Source: an uncultured Clostridium sp.
GTDB lineage: Bacteria > Bacillota > Clostridia > TANB77 > CAG-508
Direction: 5' to 3'
Assembly: GCA_946404215.1 (NCBI GenBank)
Contig: CAMJCT010000001.1
Coordinates: forward strand, 192,031 to 256,030
Length of the DNA stretch: 64,000 nt
A program made the position numbers and the translations under genes. Below the pieces are notes generated by a model. The model saw only the letters and a program-made list of their open reading frames with translations, did not search any database and had not been told where the DNA came from. Below are positions 54,188 to 63,652 of this stretch, piece by piece. Every line of letters starts with the position of its first letter. The stretch's first letter is position 1.

Positions 54188-57025
54188 TTATCTTTTAATT
54201 TCCTCCATGATATAAACCTCTATAATGTCCCCTTCTTTTATATCATTGTAATCCTCAATTTGGATACCACATTCAAATCCTTTAGTTACTTCTTTTACAT
54301 CATCTTTAAATCTCTTTAATGTTGCAAGATGTCCATCGTGTATTACTACATTATCACGAATTACTCTTACGCCTGCATGTCTTTCTACTTTTCCAGATAG
54401 TACATATGCACCTGCAATTGTTCCAACATTTGAAATTTTAAATGTTTGTCTTACTTCCGCATTTCCTATAACTTTTTCCTCAAACTCTGGATCTAACATA
54501 CCTTTCATGGCTGCCTCTACATCCTCTATTGCTTGGTATATAATAGAGTATTGTTTAATTTCAACTTCATCCTTTTCTGCCATTTCTTTAGCCATATTAT
54601 CTGGTCTTACATTAAATGCAATAATTATAGCATTAGAAACTTTTGCAAGTGTAACATCAGATTGGTTAACTGCTCCTGCTGCACTATGAATTACTTTTAC
54701 CTTAACTTCTTCATTAGACAATTTTTCCAATGATTGTTTAACCGCTTCTACAGAACCTTGAACATCTGCTTTTACAATTAAGTTTAATACCTTTAATTTT
54801 CCTTCTTCCATTTGACTAAATAGATTGTCTAATGTAACTTTAGTTGCACTATTTATAGCTTTTTCTCTTGCCTGACGTCTTCTTCTTTCTATTAGGTGTT
54901 TAGCCATTTTTTCATTTTTAACCTCGTAGAAGATATCTCCAGCTTCTGGAACTTCTGTCAATCCCATTATTTCTACTGGTGTAGATGGACCTGCTGATTT
55001 AACGTTTTTGCCTTTGTCGTCTTTCATTGCTCTTATTCTACCAATTGAAGAACCTACAACTATTGTATCTCCTACATCTAATGTTCCTCTTTGAACAAGC
55101 ATAGTTGCTATTGCACCTTTAGATTTGTCAAGTCTTGCTTCTATTACTGCTCCTTTGGCTTGCTTATTTGGGTTTGCTTTAAGCTCTAAAACATCCGCTT
55201 CTAATAATACCATTTCTAATAATTGGTCTATATTTTCGTTTTTCTTAGCAGAAATTGGGACATATATTGTATCTCCACCCCATTCTTCCGGAACTAATTC
55301 ATATGCCATTAGCTCTTGTTTTACTTTTTCTATATTTGCATCTGGCAAATCAATTTTATTTATTGCTACTATAATAGGTATACCTGCTGATTTTGCATGA
55401 TTTATAGCCTCTACTGTTTGAGGTTTTACACCATCATTTGCTGCTACAACAAGTATTGCAATATCTGTTATTTGTGCACCTCTTGCTCTCATTGCTGTAA
55501 ACGCTTCATGTCCTGGAGTATCTAAAAATGTAATTTCTCTATCTTTAATTTTTACTTTATAAGCACCAATTGCTTGTGTTATTCCTCCTGCTTCACCTTC
55601 AATTACATTAGTTTTTCTAACTGCATCTAAAAGTGATGTTTTACCATGGTCAACATGACCCATAACAACAATAACTGGTGGTCTTGTTTCTAATTCCTCT
55701 TGTGTATCTTCAGAATCGTCAAATAATATATCCTCTTCAGTTACAGTTTCTTTTTTTATTGCTGTAATTCCAAATTCTTGAGCAATTAAAAATGCAGTAT
55801 CAAAGTCTATTTCTTGATTTATTGTTGCCATTATTCCATAACCTAAAAGTTTTTTAATAACTTCTGCTGTTGTTTTTTTCATCTCTGCTGCTAAATCTTT
55901 TACTGTAATAGTTTCTGGAATTTCTATTTCTGTTAATTGGAATATTTTTTGTTTTGTTCTCTCTGTTTGATTTTTAGAGTTTCTTTTCTTTCCTTTTCTT
56001 CCACGTTCTGTTGTTAAGTCATAATAATCTAGCATTCCACCATCTTGCTCATTAAACATATTAGATAAACGGTTAGTTTGTTTTAAACTTTTTAGTTTTC
56101 CTTCATCGTAGTCACTATGTCCGCTATTTTTTCTAGACTTTGTTTTCTTGTTTGTTTTGTTTTCATCAAACTTATTATTATTTTTTTGTTTGTCTATTTG
56201 TCTATTGTATTCTCTTACAGTTTCTTTCTCAATGGTATCAACAGCCATTATATTTTTTATATTTTTTTCAATTCCTTTTTCATCAAGTGGTCTCTTATTA
56301 AACCTATCATTGTTGTTGCTTTTATTTCCAAATTTATTATTATTTTGGTTTTTATTTTTATAATTATTCCTATTAAAGTTATTATTTGACGCATTGTTCT
56401 GATTATCATTTCTATTGAATCCATTATTTGAACCTTTTGTTTGATTTTCTCTTTTATTATAGTTGTTGTATTTATTGTTATTTTTTTTCATATCGTCTTG
56501 TTGTTCCTTTTCATTTTTCACATTTTTTTGATTTACAATTACTTTTTCATTTTTGCCTTCAACTTTTGTTTCTTCTTTCTTTTCAACTATTTTTTCTGTT
56601 GTTACCTCTTTTTTAGGTTCTTCTTTTTTTAATCCAAAAAGCTCACTTACCGTCATAGGTTTATTGGGTTTATTTCTATAAACAATATTATAGTCTGTAT
56701 TTTGTTTTCTTTCTATAAAGCCAATATTGCCTTTCTTATCTTCTTTTTTTACTTTTTGCGATTTTTTCTTTATGCTTTCTTCTTGCTCAATAATAACTTC
56801 TCTTCTAATAATAACAGGTGCTTTTTCTTTATTCTTTATTTCCCTGGTTTCTTTTTTATTATTATCTTTTTTAGAACACGCATTTTCGATTTTCTTAGCC
56901 TCTTCTTCGCTTACTCCGCTTAAATGACTTTTTACATCAATATTTAGCCCCTTTGCTACTTCTAACACTTCTTTACTGGTTAAGTCTAGTTTTTTTGCTA
57001 TTTCATGTATTTTTATCTTACCCAA
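54188..57025 (-). CDS. infB: Translation initiation factor IF-2
   Basis: GTPase that brings initiator tRNA to the 30S subunit. About 945 aa. Start TTG 57025 after GGGGGTGA gives [15 protein letters not shown], the usual IF2_N start; ATG 57040 contains the ribosome-binding site. Long basic Asn/Lys-rich linker (about 150-310) with low-complexity Asn runs. Second IF2_N at about 380. G domain: [37 protein letters not shown]; then domains II-IV. The Asn-rich linker is much richer in Asn than in B. subtilis, reflecting AT bias. Confidence 0.96.
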   Translation of the reverse strand: MGKIKIHEIAKKLDLTSKEVLEVAKGLNIDVKSHLSGVSEEEAKKIENACSKKDNNKKETREIKNKEKAPVIIRREVIIEQEESIKKKSQKVKKEDKKGNIGFIERKQNTDYNIVYRNKPNKPMTVSELFGLKKEEPKKEVTTEKIVEKKEETKVEGKNEKVIVNQKNVKNEKEQQDDMKKNNNKYNNYNKRENQTKGSNNGFNRNDNQNNASNNNFNRNNYKNKNQNNNKFGNKSNNNDRFNKRPLDEKGIEKNIKNIMAVDTIEKETVREYNRQIDKQKNNNKFDENKTNKKTKSRKNSGHSDYDEGKLKSLKQTNRLSNMFNEQDGGMLDYYDLTTERGRKGKKRNSKNQTERTKQKIFQLTEIEIPETITVKDLAAEMKKTTAEVIKKLLGYGIMATINQEIDFDTAFLIAQEFGITAIKKETVTEEDILFDDSEDTQEELETRPPVIVVMGHVDHGKTSLLDAVRKTNVIEGEAGGITQAIGAYKVKIKDREITFLDTPGHEAFTAMRARGAQITDIAILVVAANDGVKPQTVEAINHAKSAGIPIIVAINKIDLPDANIEKVKQELMAYELVPEEWGGDTIYVPISAKKNENIDQLLEMVLLEADVLELKANPNKQAKGAVIEARLDKSKGAIATMLVQRGTLDVGDTIVVGSSIGRIRAMKDDKGKNVKSAGPSTPVEIMGLTEVPEAGDIFYEVKNEKMAKHLIERRRRQAREKAINSATKVTLDNLFSQMEEGKLKVLNLIVKADVQGSVEAVKQSLEKLSNEEVKVKVIHSAAGAVNQSDVTLAKVSNAIIIAFNVRPDNMAKEMAEKDEVEIKQYSIIYQAIEDVEAAMKGMLDPEFEEKVIGNAEVRQTFKISNVGTIAGAYVLSGKVERHAGVRVIRDNVVIHDGHLATLKRFKDDVKEVTKGFECGIQIEDYNDIKEGDIIEVYIMEEIKR

Positions 57026-57338
57026 TAAATTCACCCCCATTATTTATATTTTGTATTTCGTTTGCTAAATTTATATCTTCTATACCTATAATTGCCTTAT
57101 TTGATTTTCCTATTGCTTTACTTAATTCTTCCATTTCTCCTAAAAAAATTATAGGAACTTTGTTTTCATTACATATTTTTAAAAATTTTTCTTTTGTCCT
57201 TTCTGAAGAATCTTCTGCTACAATGCATAAAAATATTTTTTTCTTTTTTATTTGAATTTCTACACTATCAGCTCCAAACGAAACTTTTCTTGCCCTTGCA
57301 GATAATCCTATTAAACCTAATATTTTTTTATTTATCAA
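57018..57338 (-). CDS. L7Ae-family ribosomal-type protein (YlxQ-like)
   Basis: 106 aa K-turn RNA-binding protein of the L7Ae/L30e/YlxQ family. [36 protein letters not shown] shows the expected L7Ae helix-strand core. It overlaps rnpM by 11 nt and infB by 8 nt. Its place between nusA/ylxR and infB is the standard ylxQ position. Confidence 0.9.
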   Translation of the reverse strand: MINKKILGLIGLSARARKVSFGADSVEIQIKKKKIFLCIVAEDSSERTKEKFLKICNENKVPIIFLGEMEELSKAIGKSNKAIIGIEDINLANEIQNINNGGEFIG

Positions 57339-57588
57339 GAATTACACCTCTTAAATTTTCATAAATTTCTTCTGATATTTTAATATCAAATACCCTCTCT
57401 AACCTTTTTGACTTTATAACCTTTTCAAGGCAGTTTATATTATCACATATGTAAGCGCCTCTACCCTCTAGTTTTCCAGTCCTATCTATTTTTATATCAT
57501 TATTTTTGTTTTTTACAATTCTTATAAAATCCTTTTTATCTTTCTTTACATTACATCCCATACATGTTCTTTGTGGCTGTTTTTTCAT
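57328..57588 (-). CDS. rnpM: YlxR-family RNA-binding protein (RnpM-type)
   Basis: 86 aa. RTCMGCNVKKDKKDFIRIV and GKLEGRGAYICDNINCLEKVIKSKRLERVF are the YlxR core, with the CxxC-type and second Cys pair. The Bacillus homologue modulates RNase P. Located right after nusA, and overlaps the L7Ae gene by 11 nt. Confidence 0.92.
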   Translation of the reverse strand: MKKQPQRTCMGCNVKKDKKDFIRIVKNKNNDIKIDRTGKLEGRGAYICDNINCLEKVIKSKRLERVFDIKISEEIYENLRGVILDK

Positions 57589-57627
57589 AGTTTTGTCCTC
57601 CTTTCATTGTATGTTTTGAATTGTTTT

Positions 57628-58740
57628 TTATTCTTGTTCTCCATTTACCTCTTGTTCGTTTTCTTCTTGTAAATTCATAAGCATTTCTCTAAATTGTGTT
57701 TCTGACTTAATATCTATTTTCCAATTTGTTAATCTTGCTGCTAGTCTAGCATTTTGTCCTGATTTTCCTATTGCAAGTGATAATTGGTCATCTGGAACAA
57801 TTACTTGTGCAAATTTTTCTTCTTCTTTAATATCTACTGCGAGTATTTTTGCTGGAAGTAATGCAGATGCAATATATATAGCTGGGTCTTCATTCCATTC
57901 TATAACATCTATTTTTTCTCCATTTAATTCATTTATAACATTTTGAATTCTTACACCTTTTTGTCCAACACAAGAACCAACTGGATCTATATTAGGGTCT
58001 GGTGAGTATACTGCTACTTTACTTCTATATCCAGGATCTCTTGAAACACTCTTTATTTCTATTACTCCTTCATATATCTCTGGTATTTCAAATTCTAATA
58101 ATTTTCTTACAAAATCCGGATGACTTCTAGATACTATTACCTGAGGTGCACCTTTTGCGCCTTTTTCAACATCTAGTACATATCCTTTTATTTTATCATT
58201 TACCTTGTATTTTTCTGTAGGTATTTGCTCTTTTGTTGGCATAACGCCTTCCAATTTTCCTAAATCCATTACTACAATATTGTGGTCTGCTTTTTGAACT
58301 AGTCCAGATACTATTTCACCTTTTCTATCATTAAACTCTGTATAAACTATTTCTCTTTCTGCTTCTCTTAATTTTTGTATAATTACTTGTTTAGCTGTTT
58401 GTGCTGCAATTCTACCGAAGTCTCTTGGTACTATTTCTATTTCTATAGAATCTCCTTCTTTTAAATCAGGATTGATTTTTTGTGCATCTTTTAAACTTAT
58501 TTCTGTTGCTTCATCATTTGCTTTTTTCATTATTTCTTTAATGGAGTAAACATGTGTTGCACCTGTTTTAGAGTCCATTTCTACTTTTACATTCTCCAAT
58601 GAATCAAAATTTCTTTTATATGCTGTAACTAGTGCTGTTTCAATAGATTCTAATAAATATTCCTTTTTTATCCCTTTTTCTTTTTCCAATTCTTCTAATG
58701 CTAATATTAATTCTTTGTTATCAATTGCTTGTTCTTTCAT
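57628..58740 (-). CDS. nusA: Transcription termination/antitermination factor NusA
   Basis: Binds RNA polymerase; elongation, pausing and termination. About 370 aa. Start ATG 58740 (LILALEELEKEKGI, typical NusA opening) is preferred; ATG 58761 lacks a ribosome-binding site. S1 domain about 130-200, two KH domains (ISRSHPDFVRKLLEFEIPEIYEGVIEI...; IGKSGQNARLAARLTGWK-like LSLAIGKSGQNARLAARL). No C-terminal acidic repeats, as in Firmicutes. Confidence 0.95.
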   Translation of the reverse strand: MKEQAIDNKELILALEELEKEKGIKKEYLLESIETALVTAYKRNFDSLENVKVEMDSKTGATHVYSIKEIMKKANDEATEISLKDAQKINPDLKEGDSIEIEIVPRDFGRIAAQTAKQVIIQKLREAEREIVYTEFNDRKGEIVSGLVQKADHNIVVMDLGKLEGVMPTKEQIPTEKYKVNDKIKGYVLDVEKGAKGAPQVIVSRSHPDFVRKLLEFEIPEIYEGVIEIKSVSRDPGYRSKVAVYSPDPNIDPVGSCVGQKGVRIQNVINELNGEKIDVIEWNEDPAIYIASALLPAKILAVDIKEEEKFAQVIVPDDQLSLAIGKSGQNARLAARLTNWKIDIKSETQFREMLMNLQEENEQEVNGEQE

Positions 58741-58779
58741 TTTTTCTATCATTCCCTTCATAAAAATATTGTTAAAATT

Positions 58780-59229
58780 TTACCAATTATATACCGTCTT
58801 AATCTGTGCTATGTTTTTTCTTTCTATTTGTATATTGTTTTGTAATATTATTCTTTCATTATTATAGCTTTCTAATATTCCTTGGTAATCTTTTTTTCCA
58901 TTTGTGTCTTTTTTAAATAATTTAACACTTACTTCTTTGCCTATACTTTGTTCTAAGTGTATGTCTTTTTTTAATACCCTTTCAATTCCAGGTGAAGATA
59001 CTTCTAAAAAGTATTGTTCTTTTATATAGTCTGCCTCATCAAGTAAATCATTTATAGCATTATTTACCTTTTCACAATCATTTAAATCAATTCCTTCTTT
59101 TTTATCTATAAATACTCTTAAGAAATAATTTTTACCTTCTTTTGTATATTCTACATCATAAAGATTGTAACCTATTTCTTCTATTTTAGGTTTTAATAAA
59201 GTCTCAACTTTTTCTTCTATATTAGCCAA
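58780..59229 (-). CDS. rimP: Ribosome maturation factor RimP
   Basis: 149 aa; 30S assembly. GYNLYDVEYTKEGKNYFLRVFIDKKEGIDLNDCEKVN is the RimP N-terminal core; YFLEVSSPGIERVLKK follows. First gene of the operon rimP-nusA-rnpM-L7Ae-infB-rbfA-nrnA-truB. ATG 59229 follows AAGGAGG. Confidence 0.95.
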   Translation of the reverse strand: MANIEEKVETLLKPKIEEIGYNLYDVEYTKEGKNYFLRVFIDKKEGIDLNDCEKVNNAINDLLDEADYIKEQYFLEVSSPGIERVLKKDIHLEQSIGKEVSVKLFKKDTNGKKDYQGILESYNNERIILQNNIQIERKNIAQIKTVYNW

Positions 59230-59278
59230 AATTACCTCCTTATTGCAATATTTTTTCTTAAATTTAATTATATAAAGT

Positions 59279-59303
59279 AAGAGTGGGATTTGTTCCCACT
59301 CTT
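59279..59303. terminator. Hairpin terminator between the 60 kb gene and rimP
   Basis: 10-bp stem AAGAGTGGGA / TCCCACTCTT with a 5-nt loop; T-rich on both sides. Ends the 60 kb gene. Confidence 0.7.
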
Positions 59304-59385
59304 GCTAAATTTTTTATTGCATTAATATTATACCCAAAATTTGTTAAAAATGCAAGCATTTTTTCGATATTTTTGTTAATTATGT

Positions 59386-59409
59386 GTTACTGGTCAGCCT
59401 ATTGTTATT
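59386..59409. repeat. Dispersed repeat C, partial copy 3
   Basis: GTTACTGGTCAGCCTATTGT, then TATT; 22 of 24 match the sequence around 44257-44280. The stop codon of the 60 kb gene lies in it. Confidence 0.55.
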
Positions 59410-60893
59410 GCTTCCTATTATGTTGCATTTGTGGATGTTCTCTTTCTTTAATCTCTTCCATTGTTTCAATTGTACAATTTATTAGTTCTTCTATACTATG
59501 AATTTTCCCGCGAATTAAGTTCTTTAAGGGCAAACTGCATTACATCTTTTTTATTATATGTGTATGCTAATTCTGGCTTTCTTTCTAAAACTTCATTAAC
59601 TGCATAATCTAAATTATTATTTTCTCTGCCATTTGATTCTTTCATATGATGATGTGTATCATTGTATGGGTTATCATCTATATCTTTTAAAGTTATATCT
59701 TTATCTGTATCTCCTATTTCTCTGTGATTTTCTATTCTTTCTGTTTCTTCTTTAACGCTAGGATTTTTATGTTTATTCATTAATTTTCTGGTTTCTCTAG
59801 TTGTATATTTAGTATTATGTGTAGCTATAGGTATGCTTATTGCTTTGGAGTTGTCTTGCCTTGGTGTCCTAACTAATGAAGTTTCAATTGTTCCCATTGT
59901 ACCAATTCTTACTGCAACTTGTTCTTCTTTTCTTCCTTTTACTTGAAATATAGATTGCACTTGCTCTTCTTTTATTTCAGAACCATCTCTATTTATACTT
60001 TCTATTTTTTTTGTTGGGTTTTTTCCATATCTTTGTTCTAATGTATCTATTTTTTCTGCTGAACCATCTTCTTTTATTCCCACAAAACTAAACCTTGTAT
60101 TATCTTTGTTATCTTTTAAATTTGATGAACATACCACGGCAATTTTTTTATATTTTTTATCCTGTACTCCAAATAATTGTGATATTGTTTCCTTATCTGT
60201 AACTTTTTCATCTGTTTCTATTTCAGTTTTTGTTGATATTTTATCAACTTGTTTTTTAGTTAAAGTCTCTTTTCCATCTTCGTCTTTTTCTGTTCTAGCT
60301 TGCTTCTCTAAGCTTATGCCTTTTTCAGTTTTTTCCTTGATTCTGTCCTCAATTTCTTGTTGTAAATCTATTTCACTTAAAGCTTCTACATCTTCTACAC
60401 TTAATCCCAAAGTTCTTGCAATCTCTACTATTCTATCATTTTCAATTTCGTTTAAATCTAAAATACCTTTATGATCAAGCTCTTGCAAACTTAATGCTAA
60501 ATCTTCTCTATCTTTATATTTTTCTAGAAGCATAAGAACATTGTAATTATCTGACCTATTATTTCCTGCTAAAAACTCACCGTCTTCTGTTATAAATCTT
60601 TCTATTTCAATTATGTTTCCTTTTTTATCCAATTTTTGTTCAATTAACATATATATGTCTTTTTCTGTTTTTACTTTTTCTCCGTCAATTTCTTCTTCGA
60701 AAGGAATTTTTCCTAAATACTTAACATCTATTACTTTACTACTTTTTAAGAATTTTTCTCTTTCTTCTTGCTTGTCTATTGCAGGGTTAATAAGTATATC
60801 ACTTACAATTTTTTCATTTCTTATATCTCTTAAATTTCTCATGTTGTCTAATATTTTTTCAATGTCAAGTTCTTTACTAAATTCTTTACTCAT
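59405..60893 (-). CDS. Large unknown protein, with in-frame CGG / +1 frameshift
   Basis: Unknown family. Frame from ATG 60893, 461 codons to CGG at 59510-59508. Helical, very acidic/basic mix; LDHKGILDLNEIENDRIVEIA and YTYNKKDVMQFALKELNS are notable. Unshifted it ends four codons later (RENS). Skipping the C reads GGG and opens 34 more residues, GKIHSIEELINCTIETMEEI and KEREHPQMQHNRKQ, with the same composition, to TAA 59405; total 495 aa. The shift is thus supported by coding-like character of the extension. Not clearly an enzyme; no signal peptide. Confidence 0.7.
59508..59510 (-). other. In-frame CGG, +1 frameshift site in the 60 kb gene
   Basis: Context AAT TCG CGG GAA AAT. Skipping the C gives TCG GGG AAA ATT CAT. 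P-site codon TCG, next base G. Confidence 0.7.
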
Positions 60894-60981
60894 AATTTTA
60901 TTTGTATAAAGTTTTTTATTTCTTCATACACTCCTTATATAAAATATTTGGTTTTTAAAAGGATGCCATAACCGTTGGTTC

Positions 60982-62346
60982 TTAAATGAATTCTGCTATT
61001 AAATCATAATTGCTAATTTCTACAATTCTGCATTTTACAAAACTATTAACAACATTATCTTTTTCTTTATCCGTATTTTTTATATATACCAGCCCATCTA
61101 TTTCTGGAACATCTTGCATTGTTCTTCCAACATAGAATTTTCCATCAAATGTTATATCTTCTACTAAAACTTCGTATATTTTGTTTATTTTATTTTCTAG
61201 GTTGTTTCTGGAAATCTGTTGTTGGATACTCATTATTTTTTTATATCTTGACTTTTTAGTATTTCCATGTACATGCCCTGGCAACTTTTCTGCAGGTGTT
61301 CCTTCTTCTTTAGAATACATAAATGTTCCTAATTTATCAAACTTTGCAACCTCTACAAACTTTGTAAGCTCTTCAAAGTCTTCATTTGTTTCACCTGGGA
61401 AACCTACTATTAAGCTTGTCCTTAAAGTTACATTTGGAATTTTATTTCTAATTTTTTTTATTAATTCTTGTATTTCATGCTTATTTGTTTTTCTATTCAT
61501 TCTTTTTAAAACTTTGTCTGAAATATGTTGGATTGGTATATCAAAATATTTTGCTACTTTTTTATTATTTTTTACAACATCTATTAATTCTTCTGTTATC
61601 CCTTCTGGATAAGAATATAAAAACCTAATCCATTTTATTTTTTTTATTTTGCTTATTTCTTCTATCAAATCTACTAATTTGCATTCACCATATATATCTA
61701 TTCCATATTTTGTGGTATCTTGAGCTATAAGTATTATTTCTTTTATTCCCTCATCTGCAAGTTTTTTTGCTTCTTCTATAATATCTTCTTTTTTTCTACT
61801 CACAAATGGTCCTCTAATATATGGAATTGCACAATATGTACATTTATTACTACATCCTTCTCCAATTTTTAAGTATGCATAATTCTTTCCTGTTGTAATT
61901 ACTCTATTTATAAATTCTTCTTGTTTTAAAAGTGGCATTGGCTCAATTTTTAATATTTTATTAGTGTCCTTGTTTTTGCTTTTCTCTACAATATCTCTTT
62001 TTATTAAATCTTCTATTTTTTTCCATAAAATATCGTATTCATCTATTTTTATAAACAAATCCACTTCTGGTATTAGCTTTATTAATTCTTCATAATACCT
62101 TTGTACTAGACAACCCATAACAATTAAATATTTGCATTTTTTCTTTTTATATTCTGACATTTCTAAAATAGTATTAATTGCCTCTTCTTTAGCAGTTTCT
62201 ATAAATCCACATGTATTTATAACCAATATATCTGCTTTTGACTCCTCATTTACTATTTTAAAATTATTTTTCTTAAATAATCCTATAGTAGCTTCTGTAT
62301 CTATTAAGTTTTTACTACATCCTAAAGAAATAAACCCTACATTCAA
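60982..62346 (-). CDS. rimO: Ribosomal protein S12 methylthiotransferase RimO
   Basis: Radical SAM enzyme that methylthiolates S12 aspartate. Start TTG 62346 gives MNVGFISLGCSKNLIDTE, the family opening; AAAGGATG upstream is too close for the ATG at 62358. 454 aa. UPF0004 N-terminal domain; radical SAM CxxxCxxC in EGCSNKCTYCAIP; TRAM domain at the end (VEDITFDGKFYVGRTMQDVPEIDG). Downstream of rng and probably co-transcribed with it. Confidence 0.93.
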   Translation of the reverse strand: MNVGFISLGCSKNLIDTEATIGLFKKNNFKIVNEESKADILVINTCGFIETAKEEAINTILEMSEYKKKKCKYLIVMGCLVQRYYEELIKLIPEVDLFIKIDEYDILWKKIEDLIKRDIVEKSKNKDTNKILKIEPMPLLKQEEFINRVITTGKNYAYLKIGEGCSNKCTYCAIPYIRGPFVSRKKEDIIEEAKKLADEGIKEIILIAQDTTKYGIDIYGECKLVDLIEEISKIKKIKWIRFLYSYPEGITEELIDVVKNNKKVAKYFDIPIQHISDKVLKRMNRKTNKHEIQELIKKIRNKIPNVTLRTSLIVGFPGETNEDFEELTKFVEVAKFDKLGTFMYSKEEGTPAEKLPGHVHGNTKKSRYKKIMSIQQQISRNNLENKINKIYEVLVEDITFDGKFYVGRTMQDVPEIDGLVYIKNTDKEKDNVVNSFVKCRIVEISNYDLIAEFI

Positions 62347-62410
62347 ATTTACTTTCATCCTTTCATACAACAAAAATAGTCAACCATGGGTGCTTGATAT
62401 ATTGGCTTTT

Positions 62411-63592
62411 CTAATCTTTATGACTACATATATGTTTTCTTGTTAACTCCATCAAATCTAGATTTGTAAAGCCTTCAACTTGTGTCTTGGTCCTATCTTT
62501 TTTCAATTCTTCTTTTAATAAATTTTCTATTTCTTTTCTGTCTTTTTCACTTTTCATATCTATATAATCTATTATTATAATTCCACCTATATCTCTTAGC
62601 CTAAGTTGCTTTGCTATTTCAATTGTTGCTTCTTTATTTACTCTATATACTGTTTGCTCTAAACTCTTTGTTCCTGTGTATTTACCTGTATTTACATCTA
62701 TTGCTGTTAGCGCTTCTGTTTTATCTATTGTAATAAAACCTCCACATTTTAGCCATATCTTTCTATTTTGAATTTTTTCTATTTGCTTATTTATGTCATT
62801 TGTATTAAATATATCTTCATCTATTTTTTCTATTTTAATGTTTTTAAATTCTATATCTTCTTTCGTAATGTTTTTAATTTCTTTCATTAGGCTATCTGTA
62901 TTAACCGTTATTTTATCTATACCCTTACCTGCAAGATCTACCAATATTCTTTCTACTATATTTTCACTTTTGTATAGAATCTGTGGAACATTTTTCTTAG
63001 GATTTATGCTTATGTTTATTATTTTGTCCCATTTTTCTTCAACTTTTTTTATATCTTCTATTACTTCTTTTTCTTTGCCTTCAGCTGAAGTCCTTATAAT
63101 TGCTCCATTTCCTTTTGTTAAATGTTCTTTTACAAGCTTTATTAACCTTTTTTGTTCTTTTTCATCTTCTATTTTTTGAGATACAGTTATTATATCTGAA
63201 TTTGGCATTAATGCTATATATTTACCTGGTAAATTTATATGTGTAGATACTCTTGCTCCTTTTTTTTCGTTGCTATCTTTTTTTACTTGTACTAAAAGCT
63301 TGTCTCCTTGTTTTACTACTTTTGAAATATCTTTTTCTTGAATAGATTTATCTTTAGTTTCATCTATTTTTGGTAATATGTCCTTTAAATGTATAAAACT
63401 ACTTTTTTCTGTTCCTATATCTATAAAGGCTGATTGCATACCTTTGACTATATCTTTAACAATTCCTATATATATATTTCCTTCTTTTCTATTTTGTTCA
63501 TTTTCCTCTTCGTAATATTCTATTAACTTTCCATTTTCCACTAATGCTATGTCTTTCTTTTCTTTTTCTTCTTTTATTAGTAATTCTGTCAT
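62411..63592 (-). CDS. rng: Ribonuclease G/E family endonuclease
   Basis: RNA-processing endonuclease. 393 aa: N-terminal S1 domain (GNIYIGIVKDIVKGMQSAFIDIGTEKSSFIHL), then catalytic core with the metal Asp in TAIDVNTGKYTG and IIIDYIDMKSEKDR. It ends at LMELTRKHICSHKD, so the C-terminal Zn-link and following region of E. coli RNase G (489 aa) are missing or short. ATG 63592 preceded by AAAGGATTG. Between pth and rimO. Confidence 0.88.
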   Translation of the reverse strand: MTELLIKEEKEKKDIALVENGKLIEYYEEENEQNRKEGNIYIGIVKDIVKGMQSAFIDIGTEKSSFIHLKDILPKIDETKDKSIQEKDISKVVKQGDKLLVQVKKDSNEKKGARVSTHINLPGKYIALMPNSDIITVSQKIEDEKEQKRLIKLVKEHLTKGNGAIIRTSAEGKEKEVIEDIKKVEEKWDKIINISINPKKNVPQILYKSENIVERILVDLAGKGIDKITVNTDSLMKEIKNITKEDIEFKNIKIEKIDEDIFNTNDINKQIEKIQNRKIWLKCGGFITIDKTEALTAIDVNTGKYTGTKSLEQTVYRVNKEATIEIAKQLRLRDIGGIIIIDYIDMKSEKDRKEIENLLKEELKKDRTKTQVEGFTNLDLMELTRKHICSHKD

Positions 63593-63652
63593 CTTTGTTT
63601 CAATCCTTTCTTATCTTACAATAACATTTAAATATGTATTTTCACTATATTT

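Noticed and set aside
4905..59510. CGG reassigned to another amino acid (Trp or Gln as in some Firmicutes)
   Set aside because: No in-frame amino-acid reading of CGG restores the downstream frame in five genes; a one-base skip does.
4885..59530. A shared upstream Shine-Dalgarno stimulator as in prfB frameshifting
   Set aside because: SD-like runs occur at about 25, 18, 5 and 9 nt upstream in four sites and none in the fifth; spacing is not constant, so I do not claim it.
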